Assembly: GCA_046295175.1 (NCBI GenBank)
Contig: JBKBNY010000013.1
Location: 62,001 to 126,000 of the forward strand
Direction: 5' to 3'
Source of the DNA: JALOLV01 sp046295175
GTDB lineage: Bacteria; Bacteroidota; Bacteroidia; Cytophagales; Spirosomataceae
Length of the DNA: 64,000 nt
In this document: positions 1 through 7,629 of the stretch, piece by piece
Numbering within the stretch: position 1 is the first letter of the stretch
Layout of the letters: each line of letters begins with the position of its first letter
Notes under the pieces: model-generated
Databases searched by the model: none
What the model was told of the DNA's origin: nothing
What the model saw: the letters and a program-made list of their open reading frames with translations, nothing else
Made by a program: the position numbers and the translations under genes

Positions 1-1099
1 AAAATTTACAACCGTTTTCCATTAGATTCATAAATGCCACTTTTAATAAATATTCGTTGGCATATACTGAAACTACGCTTTCTTCATCGAATTGGCTTTC
101 AAAATGTATGTCTATCTTAAACTCAGGATTTGTTTTTAATAGCAATAAACGAGCATCTAAAAGCACTTCGTCAATCCTCAAACTTTTAAAAGCAATGTTG
201 GCTGTGTCATAGGTTGCCTTTGCAAAGTCTAATAAGCTATTACTCAGCCTCACAATTTTTTTTGCATCCGATAAAGCATTTACTATTGCTAATTTATACT
301 CATGATTAGTTCTTACTTTTTGAGTCGAAAGCTCCAATTCAGCTACAATGGCAGCAAGCGGCGTGCGTAGTTCGTGTGAAATATTTGAAACAAAACTTTT
401 TTGTGCTTCAAATGATTGTTGTAACCTATCAAGCATTTGATTAAATGTGATGGACATCTCCGAAATTTCATCTTTACTTGGAGGTATGGTTAGCCGAAGG
501 TCAAGATTAGTTGCAGAAATTTGCCTTGCTTTGGTAGTAATCAGGTGTATGGGCTGCAAAACTCTTTTAGCAAAAACAATAGCCACAAAATACAAGACGA
601 GTAAAGATAATATCCATACTATTGACATAGTTGTAAAAAGTTGGTCGATATTTACAAATCCTTCTTGGTCAATAGCAGCAGCCGTAAGCAGATATGTATG
701 ATGATAATGGTGGTAAGGAATTCCTACTATTTGCCAACGCCCCTTATAAAACTTCACTTCTCCCTTCTTGAAAACTTCATTCATCATTTGCTTTGTTTCT
801 TTCACAAAATCTATCTGAGAGGCATCATGATATACTAATTGGAAGTTTGAATCATAAATTGCTACTTCAACTTCATTTATTGTTTGGCGGTTGTTTTGAT
901 AAATTCTCTGCATTGTTTGTGAAGAGACCTGCTCGTCGAAAAACAGATTCGCCTTCGTAATAGCTTCATTCTTTAACCTTGTATAAAAGGACTTTTCTCT
1001 GACCTTGTCGGCAGACTGATAAATAATGTAAGCAAATATTAATAAAATAACTGCCGAAATTAATAAGAATAAAAGGCTGATTTGGGTTCTGATTTTCAT
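1..1099 (-). CDS. Sensor histidine kinase, C-terminus beyond the window
   Basis: Membrane sensor kinase that should phosphorylate the response regulator encoded just upstream. Reading the minus strand from the ATG at 1099 gives an N-terminal transmembrane segment, a periplasmic loop of about 120 residues, a second transmembrane segment, a HAMP-like linker and the H-box (S-N-I-S-H-E-L-R-T-P-L) near positions 352-393. The N-box (N-L-M-E-N-G-C-K-F) lies at the very edge, so the catalytic ATP-binding half is mostly outside. The start overlaps the regulator stop in an ATGA (4 bases), so the pair is translationally coupled. It is the last visible gene of the minus-strand operon that begins with the fluoride riboswitch. 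The stimulus cannot be read from the sequence. Confidence 0.88.
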   Translation of the reverse strand, partial: MKIRTQISLLFLLISAVILLIFAYIIYQSADKVREKSFYTRLKNEAITKANLFFDEQVSSQTMQRIYQNNRQTINEVEVAIYDSNFQLVYHDASQIDFVKETKQMMNEVFKKGEVKFYKGRWQIVGIPYHHYHHTYLLTAAAIDQEGFVNIDQLFTTMSIVWILSLLVLYFVAIVFAKRVLQPIHLITTKARQISATNLDLRLTIPPSKDEISEMSITFNQMLDRLQQSFEAQKSFVSNISHELRTPLAAIVAELELSTQKVRTNHEYKLAIVNALSDAKKIVRLSNSLLDFAKATYDTANIAFKSLRIDEVLLDARLLLLKTNPEFKIDIHFESQFDEESVVSVYANEYLLKVAFMNLMENGCKF

Positions 1100-1779
1100 A
1101 ATTCTCTTTTTAAGATAAATCCCATTCCCGGCTTTGTATGAATCAGTTTTGTGTCAAAATCTTTATCAACCTTCTTCCTTAAATAATTGATATAAACATC
1201 TATAAAATTAGTACCTGTATCGAAATGCGTTTCCCAGACCTTTTCGCTTATCTCGCTTCGCATCAAAACCCTTTCTGGATTCAGCAACATAAATTCGAGT
1301 AATTTGAACTCTTTGGGCGTAAGACTGAGTTCTCTTCCTTCTCTTTTCACAATTTTAGTTTGGGTGTTTAATTCAATTGTATCATATTTAATAATCACAT
1401 TATAATTAGAAGGTTGATTGTTTTTTCTTTTTATCAGTGCTCTCACTCTTGCCAGTAACTCTCGCATTTCGAAGGGTTTGACCAAATAATCATCTGCCCC
1501 AGCATCAAACCCTTCTACTTTATCGTCGGTTGTGCCGAGAGCTGTAAGCATCAATATAGGAGTTTCATTGTTTAATTCTCTCAATTTTTTGCATAATTCT
1601 AACCCATCCATTTTGGGTAGAATAATGTCTGTTATGATAAGGTCAAATTCATATTGATTGGCAAGTTTTAGACCCAACATGCCATCATAAACCAACTCAG
1701 TATGAAAGCCATTTTCGTTTAAACCTCTCTGAATCAGGTTCGACACCCGTAAATCGTCTTCTATGAGTAGTATTTTCAT
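1096..1779 (-). CDS. OmpR/PhoB-family response regulator
   Basis: Two-component response regulator of 227 residues: a receiver domain with the acidic pocket at E7-D8-D9, phosphoacceptor D51 (I-I-T-D-I-I-L-P) and the conserved L-V-K-P-F lysine, then a C-terminal winged-helix DNA-binding domain. An open frame continues upstream to 1914 but lies inside the permease gene. The start M-K-I-L-L-I-E-D-D at 1779 is the family start and sits 2 bases after the permease stop. It overlaps the kinase start by 4 bases. The partner is the kinase at 1-1099; the target promoters are unknown. Confidence 0.93.
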   Translation of the reverse strand: MKILLIEDDLRVSNLIQRGLNENGFHTELVYDGMLGLKLANQYEFDLIITDIILPKMDGLELCKKLRELNNETPILMLTALGTTDDKVEGFDAGADDYLVKPFEMRELLARVRALIKRKNNQPSNYNVIIKYDTIELNTQTKIVKREGRELSLTPKEFKLLEFMLLNPERVLMRSEISEKVWETHFDTGTNFIDVYINYLRKKVDKDFDTKLIHTKPGMGFILKREL

Positions 1780-1781
1780 TC

Positions 1782-2528
1782 TTAAAAGAATATCATTTTT
1801 ATACCTGCCGAAACTAAAACTATTGCTAACAAAATATAGATACCCGTAGTTTTTACTTTTTTTGTTCCTAAATATGAACCCAATAAACCTCCCAATATTA
1901 CGGCTATTATCCAATACTGAATATTGACAGGAGTTTGTTTAATATTTGAGATGTAACCCAAAAGAGCAATAACAGAATTGACCAAAATGAATAAAGCCGA
2001 AATGCCCGAAACATTCTTAGGGCTTGCCCATTTACCAAGCATCAAGATTGGCGATAGGAAAATTCCGCCTCCTACACCTATTAAACCCGATATAAACCCC
2101 ACTATACTACCAATAATACCTGCTTTCCAAAAAGCAACTGGTAGAACTTCATAGTCTTGTTTGGCTTTCTGAATGGTTTTCGATGCTATCATCAACGATG
2201 AAGCAATCAGGAATATCCCTGCTAAAATTTTAAATGCCTTATCATCAATCTTAAAATACCCACCAGCAAAAGCCAATGGTATAGAAAAAACAGCAAAATA
2301 AAGAAACACTTTTTTATCAAAATACCCTTCTTTCAAATACCGATAGCTGGCGATGCTGGCAACCAAAATATTGAGAATTAGAGATGTTGCTTTGATTTCT
2401 TGGCTTGGAAATGCCAATAAGGCCATCACAGCTAAGTAGCCTGATGCCCCTGCATGACCTACTGATGAGTAAAGCGTTGCGATAGTAAAAAAGCAGAGTA
2501 TGCCAATTATAATAAACTCTGTTTGCAT
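1782..2528 (-). CDS. TauE/SafE (DUF81) family anion permease
   Basis: Integral inner-membrane protein of 248 residues with about eight hydrophobic segments. It has the glycine-rich signature G-L-I-G-V-G-G-G-I-F-L-S-P around residue 145, typical of the TauE/SafE family, members of which export sulfite, sulfoacetate or other small anions. It lies 18 bases downstream of the TonB-receptor gene and 2 bases upstream of the response regulator, so it belongs to the same operon. The substrate cannot be read from the sequence. Its place behind a fluoride antiporter suggests anion handling, which is inference only. Confidence 0.85.
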   Translation of the reverse strand: MQTEFIIIGILCFFTIATLYSSVGHAGASGYLAVMALLAFPSQEIKATSLILNILVASIASYRYLKEGYFDKKVFLYFAVFSIPLAFAGGYFKIDDKAFKILAGIFLIASSLMIASKTIQKAKQDYEVLPVAFWKAGIIGSIVGFISGLIGVGGGIFLSPILMLGKWASPKNVSGISALFILVNSVIALLGYISNIKQTPVNIQYWIIAVILGGLLGSYLGTKKVKTTGIYILLAIVLVSAGIKMIFF

Positions 2529-2546
2529 AGTATGATAGGGTTCATA

Positions 2547-4958
2547 TTAAAAATCCTTCTCGCCATATTCGGTTTTGATGTTTTTGCTACTCTTGCCACT
2601 TTCATTAAAACGATAACTCAAATTAAGCAACAAAATTCGGTCTGATTTGGTGTATTCGGTTGATGAATAAAAAACAGGGCTTTGTGTCGTGATACGCTGT
2701 ACGTTTGAATCAAAGATATTCTGAAATATCAAATCTGCACTCAATTTTTTGCTGAAATTATATTTTAAACCAATATTTGATAAAAATAAATCGGTGTCAA
2801 AACCCTGTGCCGTTACGCTTCTCGAAAGATAGGAGGCATCCCATCTTAAATTCATTTTCGGCGTTATTCGAAATGACATATTGCCATTGAGATTATAGTT
2901 AGTGCTTTGGGTTTGGTTTCGGTCTGAAATACGGATGTTACGGATAGAAAACTGATAAACATTTCCCGAAGCATAAATTCGCCACCATTTGGCGGGCTGA
3001 AACTCCGAAATCATTTCCAAGCCTGTGGCGTTGCTATTGCCTGCATTGGTGGAAATTGTTAGCAATATAATACGGTTATAACTGGCGTTAGTTCGGAATA
3101 TCAGATTGTTGGTAAATGTACTGTAAGCACTCAAAACAAGGCGTGATTTGCTCCAATTTTTATTGTAACTCAACTCTACATTATGACTAATTTCGGGCAA
3201 AAGGTTAGGGTCGCCAATCCAGATGGCTTCTGAATGTCGGTGGTTTTTAAAGGGTGAAAGCGATTTAGTGGTAGGTCGGTCAATGCGTTTTGAATAGCCC
3301 AATTTGATTTCTTGCTCCTGTGGCAATTTATAAAGTGCCTGAGCCGACGGAAACCAGTCTAATTGAGATAGATTGACTGGGGCGTTTCCTCGCAAATGCG
3401 TAAGTGTGCGGTAAGTATGTTCGGCACGTAAACCAGCTCGATAGCTTAAGTTTTTGTTTTTACCGTTGAATTGCAAATATGCCGCCGACACATTTTGGCG
3501 TAAATCAAGCTCATCGTTAAATTCGGGGTCTTTTTCCCAAATATTTTTAGTAATATTGAGCCTTTCAAAGACAAAATCGCCTTGGTGTCTCACGGTTCTC
3601 CATTGAACGCCTGTTTCAAAATTTAGGTTTTTATCGAGTGGCACAGCGTAGTCGGCTTGCAATCGCCATGCGTTGAGTGGGCTCGTTTCATCGGAGCGTT
3701 CCATAAGCAATAACTTGCCATTGGGTTCTACATTATCCTGATTACGAAGCGGACCACCCAAAACTGAATATTCGTAAATGACAGTAGCTGAAAACTTGCT
3801 TTTATTGGCAAAAACTTTACTAAAATCGGTCTGACTGGTGAAAAACTTGCCTGTTCTCACAAAAAGGTTTTGATTATAAAACTTTCGTTCAAAGGTTTCA
3901 TTTCCGAATACTTGAAACAGATTTAAAGGCATTCGAGAACTTTGATATTGATTATAAAACAGATTGGCAATGCGGTCGTTTTGCTTATAACCATAAAAAA
4001 GCCCCGTACTCAAATTGGTCGTTTTATTAGGTGAATAGCTTGTACCTGCTCGTATGCCATATACCTGCTCGGTGGTGGGTCTTTCTCCGCCCGAAGCCGA
4101 GTACGTTACGGTATCCCGATAAATCGTTCTGATTTCTCCCTCTCTATAACCTCCTATACTGTACTGGCGATAGTTGGCTGTAAGATAAGAATTGAATTTA
4201 TTGCGGTTATCATAAAACGTAATATCGCCCCCGTATCGTTGTGGAGAAAACTGGCTCAAATTGCCATTAGCTATGATTCCCCAGCCATTGGCGGCATTCT
4301 TTTTGGTCGTAATGTTGATAATACCCGCTTTGCCTTCAGCATCAACACTGGCCGATGGCGAAGTAAGTATCTCAATGTTTTCTATGGTATTGGCGGGTAA
4401 TTGAGCCAACACATCGGCAGCCGTTTGATTGGTGAACTTGCCGTTTACAGTAACCAAAAACTCAGCATTGCCACGCATCAAAATCTTGCCTTCGGCATTG
4501 ATAGTTACTGATGGCAAGCGTTGTAGCACATCTAAGCCTGTTCCTGCGGTAGTGTTTCCGAGCTTTTCGGCATTAAAAATTTGCTTATCCATTTGCACCT
4601 GACTGGTGGCTTTTTCGGCACTTACAGTTATTTCTTTGAGCAATTGGGTTTGAGGGGTTAGCCCAAAATTTAGGCTACTATTTTGGTTTAATACCAAAGT
4701 AGTATCTAAGGTATGATACCCCACATAATTAACCCTAAAACCATTTATTTTATCAGACTTTACCGAAAACTCAAACTGTCCGTTTTCGTTGGTGGTAGCA
4801 CCTGCAATAATTTTGCGGTCGTTGTCCAGTACTGCTACACTGGCAAATGATAAGGCTGATTGAGTGATTTTATCAACTATATTTCCTTTAATATTGATGT
4901 TTTTTTGAGCATTGGCTACTAATGCACATAACATCAAAATACAGATTTTGAATTTCAT
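2547..4958 (-). CDS. TonB-dependent receptor / outer-membrane beta-barrel protein
   Basis: Outer-membrane protein of 803 residues. A signal peptide (M-K-F-K-I-C-I-L-M-L-C-A-L-V-A-N-A-Q) is followed by a carboxypeptidase-regulatory-like beta-sandwich (about 22-105), a plug domain (about 115-220, with G-L-D-V-L-Q-R-L-P-S-V and V-D-A-E-G-K-A-G-I-I-N-I) and a long aromatic-rich C-terminal barrel of the OMP_b-brl_3 type. Such receptors import bulky ligands or ions using TonB energy, although some members of this subfamily appear TonB-independent. The gene starts 6 bases after the DUF190-like gene, so it is probably co-transcribed with the fluoride antiporter. The ligand is unknown. Confidence 0.88.
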   Translation of the reverse strand: MKFKICILMLCALVANAQKNINIKGNIVDKITQSALSFASVAVLDNDRKIIAGATTNENGQFEFSVKSDKINGFRVNYVGYHTLDTTLVLNQNSSLNFGLTPQTQLLKEITVSAEKATSQVQMDKQIFNAEKLGNTTAGTGLDVLQRLPSVTINAEGKILMRGNAEFLVTVNGKFTNQTAADVLAQLPANTIENIEILTSPSASVDAEGKAGIINITTKKNAANGWGIIANGNLSQFSPQRYGGDITFYDNRNKFNSYLTANYRQYSIGGYREGEIRTIYRDTVTYSASGGERPTTEQVYGIRAGTSYSPNKTTNLSTGLFYGYKQNDRIANLFYNQYQSSRMPLNLFQVFGNETFERKFYNQNLFVRTGKFFTSQTDFSKVFANKSKFSATVIYEYSVLGGPLRNQDNVEPNGKLLLMERSDETSPLNAWRLQADYAVPLDKNLNFETGVQWRTVRHQGDFVFERLNITKNIWEKDPEFNDELDLRQNVSAAYLQFNGKNKNLSYRAGLRAEHTYRTLTHLRGNAPVNLSQLDWFPSAQALYKLPQEQEIKLGYSKRIDRPTTKSLSPFKNHRHSEAIWIGDPNLLPEISHNVELSYNKNWSKSRLVLSAYSTFTNNLIFRTNASYNRIILLTISTNAGNSNATGLEMISEFQPAKWWRIYASGNVYQFSIRNIRISDRNQTQSTNYNLNGNMSFRITPKMNLRWDASYLSRSVTAQGFDTDLFLSNIGLKYNFSKKLSADLIFQNIFDSNVQRITTQSPVFYSSTEYTKSDRILLLNLSYRFNESGKSSKNIKTEYGEKDF

Positions 4959-4964
4959 CTTTAT

Positions 4965-5309
4965 TTAATGAATTTGTATAACCTCGTTTAAAATTTTATA
5001 AGTTTTCGCAGCACTCAATAGTTCTTTATTCTTGATTAAGAAATTATCAATTTTAGCTTTATCGGCAGTAAGTTCAATACACTGCGGATGCTTACTTGAT
5101 AAAGTTTCTCCAATACCCAATTCCATTGCTTTTTCTTCAAAATAACCTTTGCTTACATTGAAGCAAATAGCCTGTTCTATTCCCAACTCTTTTGCTATTT
5201 GAAGTATCTTCGATGAAAACCTACTATCCCAAAATGCACTCCAAAAAGATAAACCTTTGGCTTTTGTACCATACTCGAAGTATATACGAAGAGTTTGTTT
5301 GTTCTCCAT
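4965..5309 (-). CDS. DUF190-like small cytoplasmic protein
   Basis: Protein of 114 residues when started at M-E-N-K-Q-T-L-R-I (5309), one base after the antiporter stop. A longer frame to 5348 would overlap the antiporter. The pattern (L-R-I-Y-F near the start, a helix rich in K-E-L-G-I, then C-I-E-L-T-A-D-K-A-K-I-D-N-F-L and a final N-E-V-I-Q-I strand) resembles the ferredoxin-like DUF190 family, which commonly sits next to or fused with CrcB fluoride channels. The match was made by eye and is moderate. The position directly behind a CLC-F gene under a fluoride riboswitch supports it. The molecular role of DUF190 is not established. Confidence 0.6.
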   Translation of the reverse strand: MENKQTLRIYFEYGTKAKGLSFWSAFWDSRFSSKILQIAKELGIEQAICFNVSKGYFEEKAMELGIGETLSSKHPQCIELTADKAKIDNFLIKNKELLSAAKTYKILNEVIQIH

Positions 5310-5310
5310 T

Positions 5311-6591
5311 TTATAGATTGTTAAGTTTTTTTCCTTTGTTGTTATCAAAATTCTGATGTTTAGGGCTACCTACAATTTGAGAGGTATAGATACCCGTATG
5401 CCCTGAAAATAGGTAGGAAACAATACTCGCCACCGCCAAATAAACACCAGCTTCTGCACCAAAAAGTTCGATGCCCATGATTGTACAAGCAATTGGTGTA
5501 TTGGATGCTCCTGCAAAAACCCCAACGAAGCCCATACCAGCTAAGAGTGGTAAGGGCAAAGGCACAAACCAAACTAAGGCATTGCCCAGTGTAGCACCAA
5601 TGAAAAATAATGGAGTAACTTCACCACCTTTAAAGCCTGCACCAAGTGTAAATGAAGTGAAAAGAATTTTTAGTAGAAAATCATAGCTATTGAGGTTTTC
5701 AGAAAACGAAGCAACGATTGTCGGAACTCCCAATCCTATATATTTGGTAGTACCCATAGCCCAAATTACTATTGCCAATAAGATACCACCAATTACTGGT
5801 CTTAATGGAGGGTATGCAATTTTAGACTTAAACAAATCAGCCCATAAATGAGTAGATTTTGAAAAAAGTATAGCAGTAATACCAAACATGATTCCTGAAA
5901 AAACAGCCCAAAGTAGATTGACAGATGAAATAGTAGGAACAAAAGGGATTTGATATTGAGTGTGAGTAATTTGCCACGCCAAACACACATAGTCTGCAAT
6001 GATAGCTGCAAATAAACTCGGAAGTAGAGCTTCGTACCTCATTCTACCAATTATTAGCACTTCAAGAGCAAAGATAGTTCCTGCCAGTGGTGTGCCAAAA
6101 ACCGAAGCAAAACCTGCACTGATACCCATAACAATAAGTATTTTACGGTCATTGGTATCGAACCTAAACCACTTCGTAAACTGGTCGGCAATAGCACCTC
6201 CCATTTGTACGGCTGTTCCTTCTCGCCCAGCAGAGCCGCCAACCAAATGCGTAATGATTGTAGCAAAGAATACCAACGGTGCCATTTTGAAAGGTATGAT
6301 TTCCTTCGGGCTATGAAGTTCTTCCAAGAGTTGATTATTACCTTTTACTACATCACTACCCAGATAATGATAGGCCGCACCAACAATGAATCCACCTAAA
6401 GGGAGAAATGCTATTATCCAAAAGTTATTTTCACGCCAATGGGTAACGTAATCGAGCGACCAAAGAAAAAATGCCGAAGCACTACCCACCAAAGAACCTA
6501 CAATAGCACTAATGAATAGCCATTTGAGCGTAAAAATTAAATAGGATTTTTGTTCGAGGAGTCGAGAAAGAAGAGATTTGATTGTCTGCAT
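5311..6591 (-). CDS. CLC-F type fluoride/proton antiporter
   Basis: Chloride-channel-superfamily membrane protein of 426 residues. It shows the variant motifs of the fluoride-specific CLC-F branch: G84-N-N-Q-L where chloride CLCs have GSGIP, G122-R-E-G-T in place of GREGP, and G-F-K-G-G-E-V-T-P near residue 320 in place of GxFxP. It should expel fluoride in exchange for protons. The ATG at 6591 lies about 55 bases after a fluoride riboswitch aptamer, which independently supports the substrate. First gene of a minus-strand operon that continues to the window edge. Confidence 0.9.
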   Translation of the reverse strand: MQTIKSLLSRLLEQKSYLIFTLKWLFISAIVGSLVGSASAFFLWSLDYVTHWRENNFWIIAFLPLGGFIVGAAYHYLGSDVVKGNNQLLEELHSPKEIIPFKMAPLVFFATIITHLVGGSAGREGTAVQMGGAIADQFTKWFRFDTNDRKILIVMGISAGFASVFGTPLAGTIFALEVLIIGRMRYEALLPSLFAAIIADYVCLAWQITHTQYQIPFVPTISSVNLLWAVFSGIMFGITAILFSKSTHLWADLFKSKIAYPPLRPVIGGILLAIVIWAMGTTKYIGLGVPTIVASFSENLNSYDFLLKILFTSFTLGAGFKGGEVTPLFFIGATLGNALVWFVPLPLPLLAGMGFVGVFAGASNTPIACTIMGIELFGAEAGVYLAVASIVSYLFSGHTGIYTSQIVGSPKHQNFDNNKGKKLNNL

Positions 6592-6615
6592 ATTATTTAC
6601 TTGAATTATGTACGT

Positions 6616-6651
6616 GTCTATTTAGTGAGCTTTGAAAGCTCAGAAACAGAC
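6616..6651 (-). promoter_or_regulatory. Candidate riboswitch expression platform
   Basis: Downstream of the aptamer, minus strand, UGAGCUUU-C-AAAGCUCA forms an 8-bp hairpin (6642-6626). It is extended by GUCUGUUU (6651-6644) pairing with AAAUAGAC (6623-6616). The outer stem uses the GUC that the fluoride-bound pseudoknot needs, so the two folds exclude each other. No run of U follows, so this is not a textbook intrinsic terminator. Control of translation or of a weak terminator is possible. Confidence 0.55.
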
Positions 6652-6698
6652 GCCATCAGCCTCAAATGAGGCGGTTCAAGGCAGACATCATTGCCAAA
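6644..6698 (-). promoter_or_regulatory. Fluoride riboswitch (crcB motif) aptamer
   Basis: Read on the minus strand, the leader contains every conserved block of the crcB motif: GGCA-AUGAUGUC-UGCC (P1 pairs GGCA with UGCC), GAACC, a GCCUC-AUUU-GAGGC hairpin, then GCUGAUGGCGUC. The pseudoknot GAUGUC with GGCGUC pairs at all six positions, counting G-U wobbles. This riboswitch class binds fluoride and turns on downstream fluoride exporters, and the next gene is a CLC-F antiporter. Identification rests on sequence and pairing seen here plus the known consensus. Confidence 0.92.
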
Positions 6699-6705
6699 TG
6701 TGGTA

Positions 6706-6738
6706 CAAAGCTACTATTTTTTTATAAAATAGTAGCAA
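6706..6738 (-). promoter_or_regulatory. Promoter of the fluoride operon with overlapping palindrome
   Basis: On the minus strand TAGCTTTG (6713-6706) matches the Bacteroidota -7 consensus TAnnTTTG, with a TTG 22 bases upstream. Transcription would begin about 5-10 bases before the aptamer. An 11-bp perfect inverted repeat (GCTACTATTTT / AAAATAGTAGC, 6710-6720 and 6726-6736, 5-base centre) covers the -7 to -33 region and could be an operator. Confidence 0.5.
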
Positions 6739-6823
6739 TACATTATAAATAAAAAATCTGTGATACACTTTTAATTTTACAAAATGGCTATCTTAAACCC
6801 ACCAATAATAGCTGAACGGTAAG

Positions 6824-6859
6824 TTTTCAGTAGTTTTTCAGAATTAAATATTAGCTTCG
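6824..6859 (+). promoter_or_regulatory. OmpR-type direct repeat and -7 box upstream of a response regulator
   Basis: Two TTTTCAG half-sites (6824-6830 and 6835-6841, period 11) are followed after exactly 10 bases by TAGCTTCG (6852-6859), one mismatch from TAnnTTTG. An 11-bp period is typical of OmpR/PhoB regulators. The same arrangement recurs at 19450-19485. Probably an autoregulated promoter for the system starting at 6938. Confidence 0.55.
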
Positions 6860-6937
6860 CAATGTGAAGAATATCCAGTTTATTGTTAGTTTTACTATGA
6901 GTATCATCGGGGCTGGTGGTACTCATCTTTCTATAAA

Positions 6938-7627
6938 ATGAAATTATTACTTATTGAAGATGAACCCAAAACTTTGCTGGCACTAAAAAAGGGGTTGGAA
7001 GAATGTGGGTTTGATGTTGATACAGCCCAAGATGGTTACTCTGGCGGAAAATTGGCATTGAAAAATCAGTATGATACCATCATAACAGACATTTTAATGC
7101 CAATCCAAAATGGGTATAATTTTATACGGAATGTACGTGAGGCTGGTATAATTACACCAATAATAATGCTCACAGCTCTTGGTACACTTGATGATAAATT
7201 AGAAGCCTTTGATTTAGGTGCAGATGATTACTTAGTAAAACCGTTTGAATTAAAGGAATTAATAGCCCGAATCAGAGTGGTATCTAAAAGACTATCCATT
7301 TTAGATGGCGTAAATATCAAGCATCAGACTATGAGTTTTGATGATTTAGAAATAAATCTCGACACAAAAGTTGTTATGCGAAACAATTTTCCAATCAATC
7401 TAACAGCACGAGAATTTAACCTCTTGGAGTGCCTTATAAAAAATCAAGGCAGGGTAATGTCAAAAGAAGAACTATTAGATAAAGTATGGGGAATGGATAG
7501 TGATGTAACAGAAAATGTAGTTGAAAGCTTTTTAAAATTACTGAGAAAAAAAATTGATTCTGATAAGTTTTCAACCAAACTAATTCATACTGTTTATGGA
7601 ATGGGGTATGTTATGAAAAAACATTAG
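6938..7627 (+). CDS. OmpR/PhoB-family response regulator
   Basis: Response regulator of 229 residues: E7-D8-E9 acidic pocket, phosphoacceptor D51 (I-I-T-D-I-L-M-P), L-V-K-P-F lysine, and a C-terminal winged helix ending G-M-G-Y-V-M-K-K-H. It is followed after 2 bases by its kinase. The gene lies upstream of a metal-efflux set and probably controls ion-resistance genes (inference from position). The TTTTCAG direct repeat upstream, also present before the coiled-coil gene at 19499, is a good candidate for its own binding site. Confidence 0.92.
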   Translation: MKLLLIEDEPKTLLALKKGLEECGFDVDTAQDGYSGGKLALKNQYDTIITDILMPIQNGYNFIRNVREAGIITPIIMLTALGTLDDKLEAFDLGADDYLVKPFELKELIARIRVVSKRLSILDGVNIKHQTMSFDDLEINLDTKVVMRNNFPINLTAREFNLLECLIKNQGRVMSKEELLDKVWGMDSDVTENVVESFLKLLRKKIDSDKFSTKLIHTVYGMGYVMKKH

Positions 7628-7629
7628 TT

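Noticed and set aside
1780..1914. N-terminal extension of the first response regulator
   Set aside because: Lies wholly inside the permease gene; the receiver domain starts exactly at the ATG at 1779.
5471..6399. Plus-strand genes opposite the CLC-F antiporter
   Set aside because: Shadow frames of a well supported antiporter gene with clear motifs; they show no domain features.
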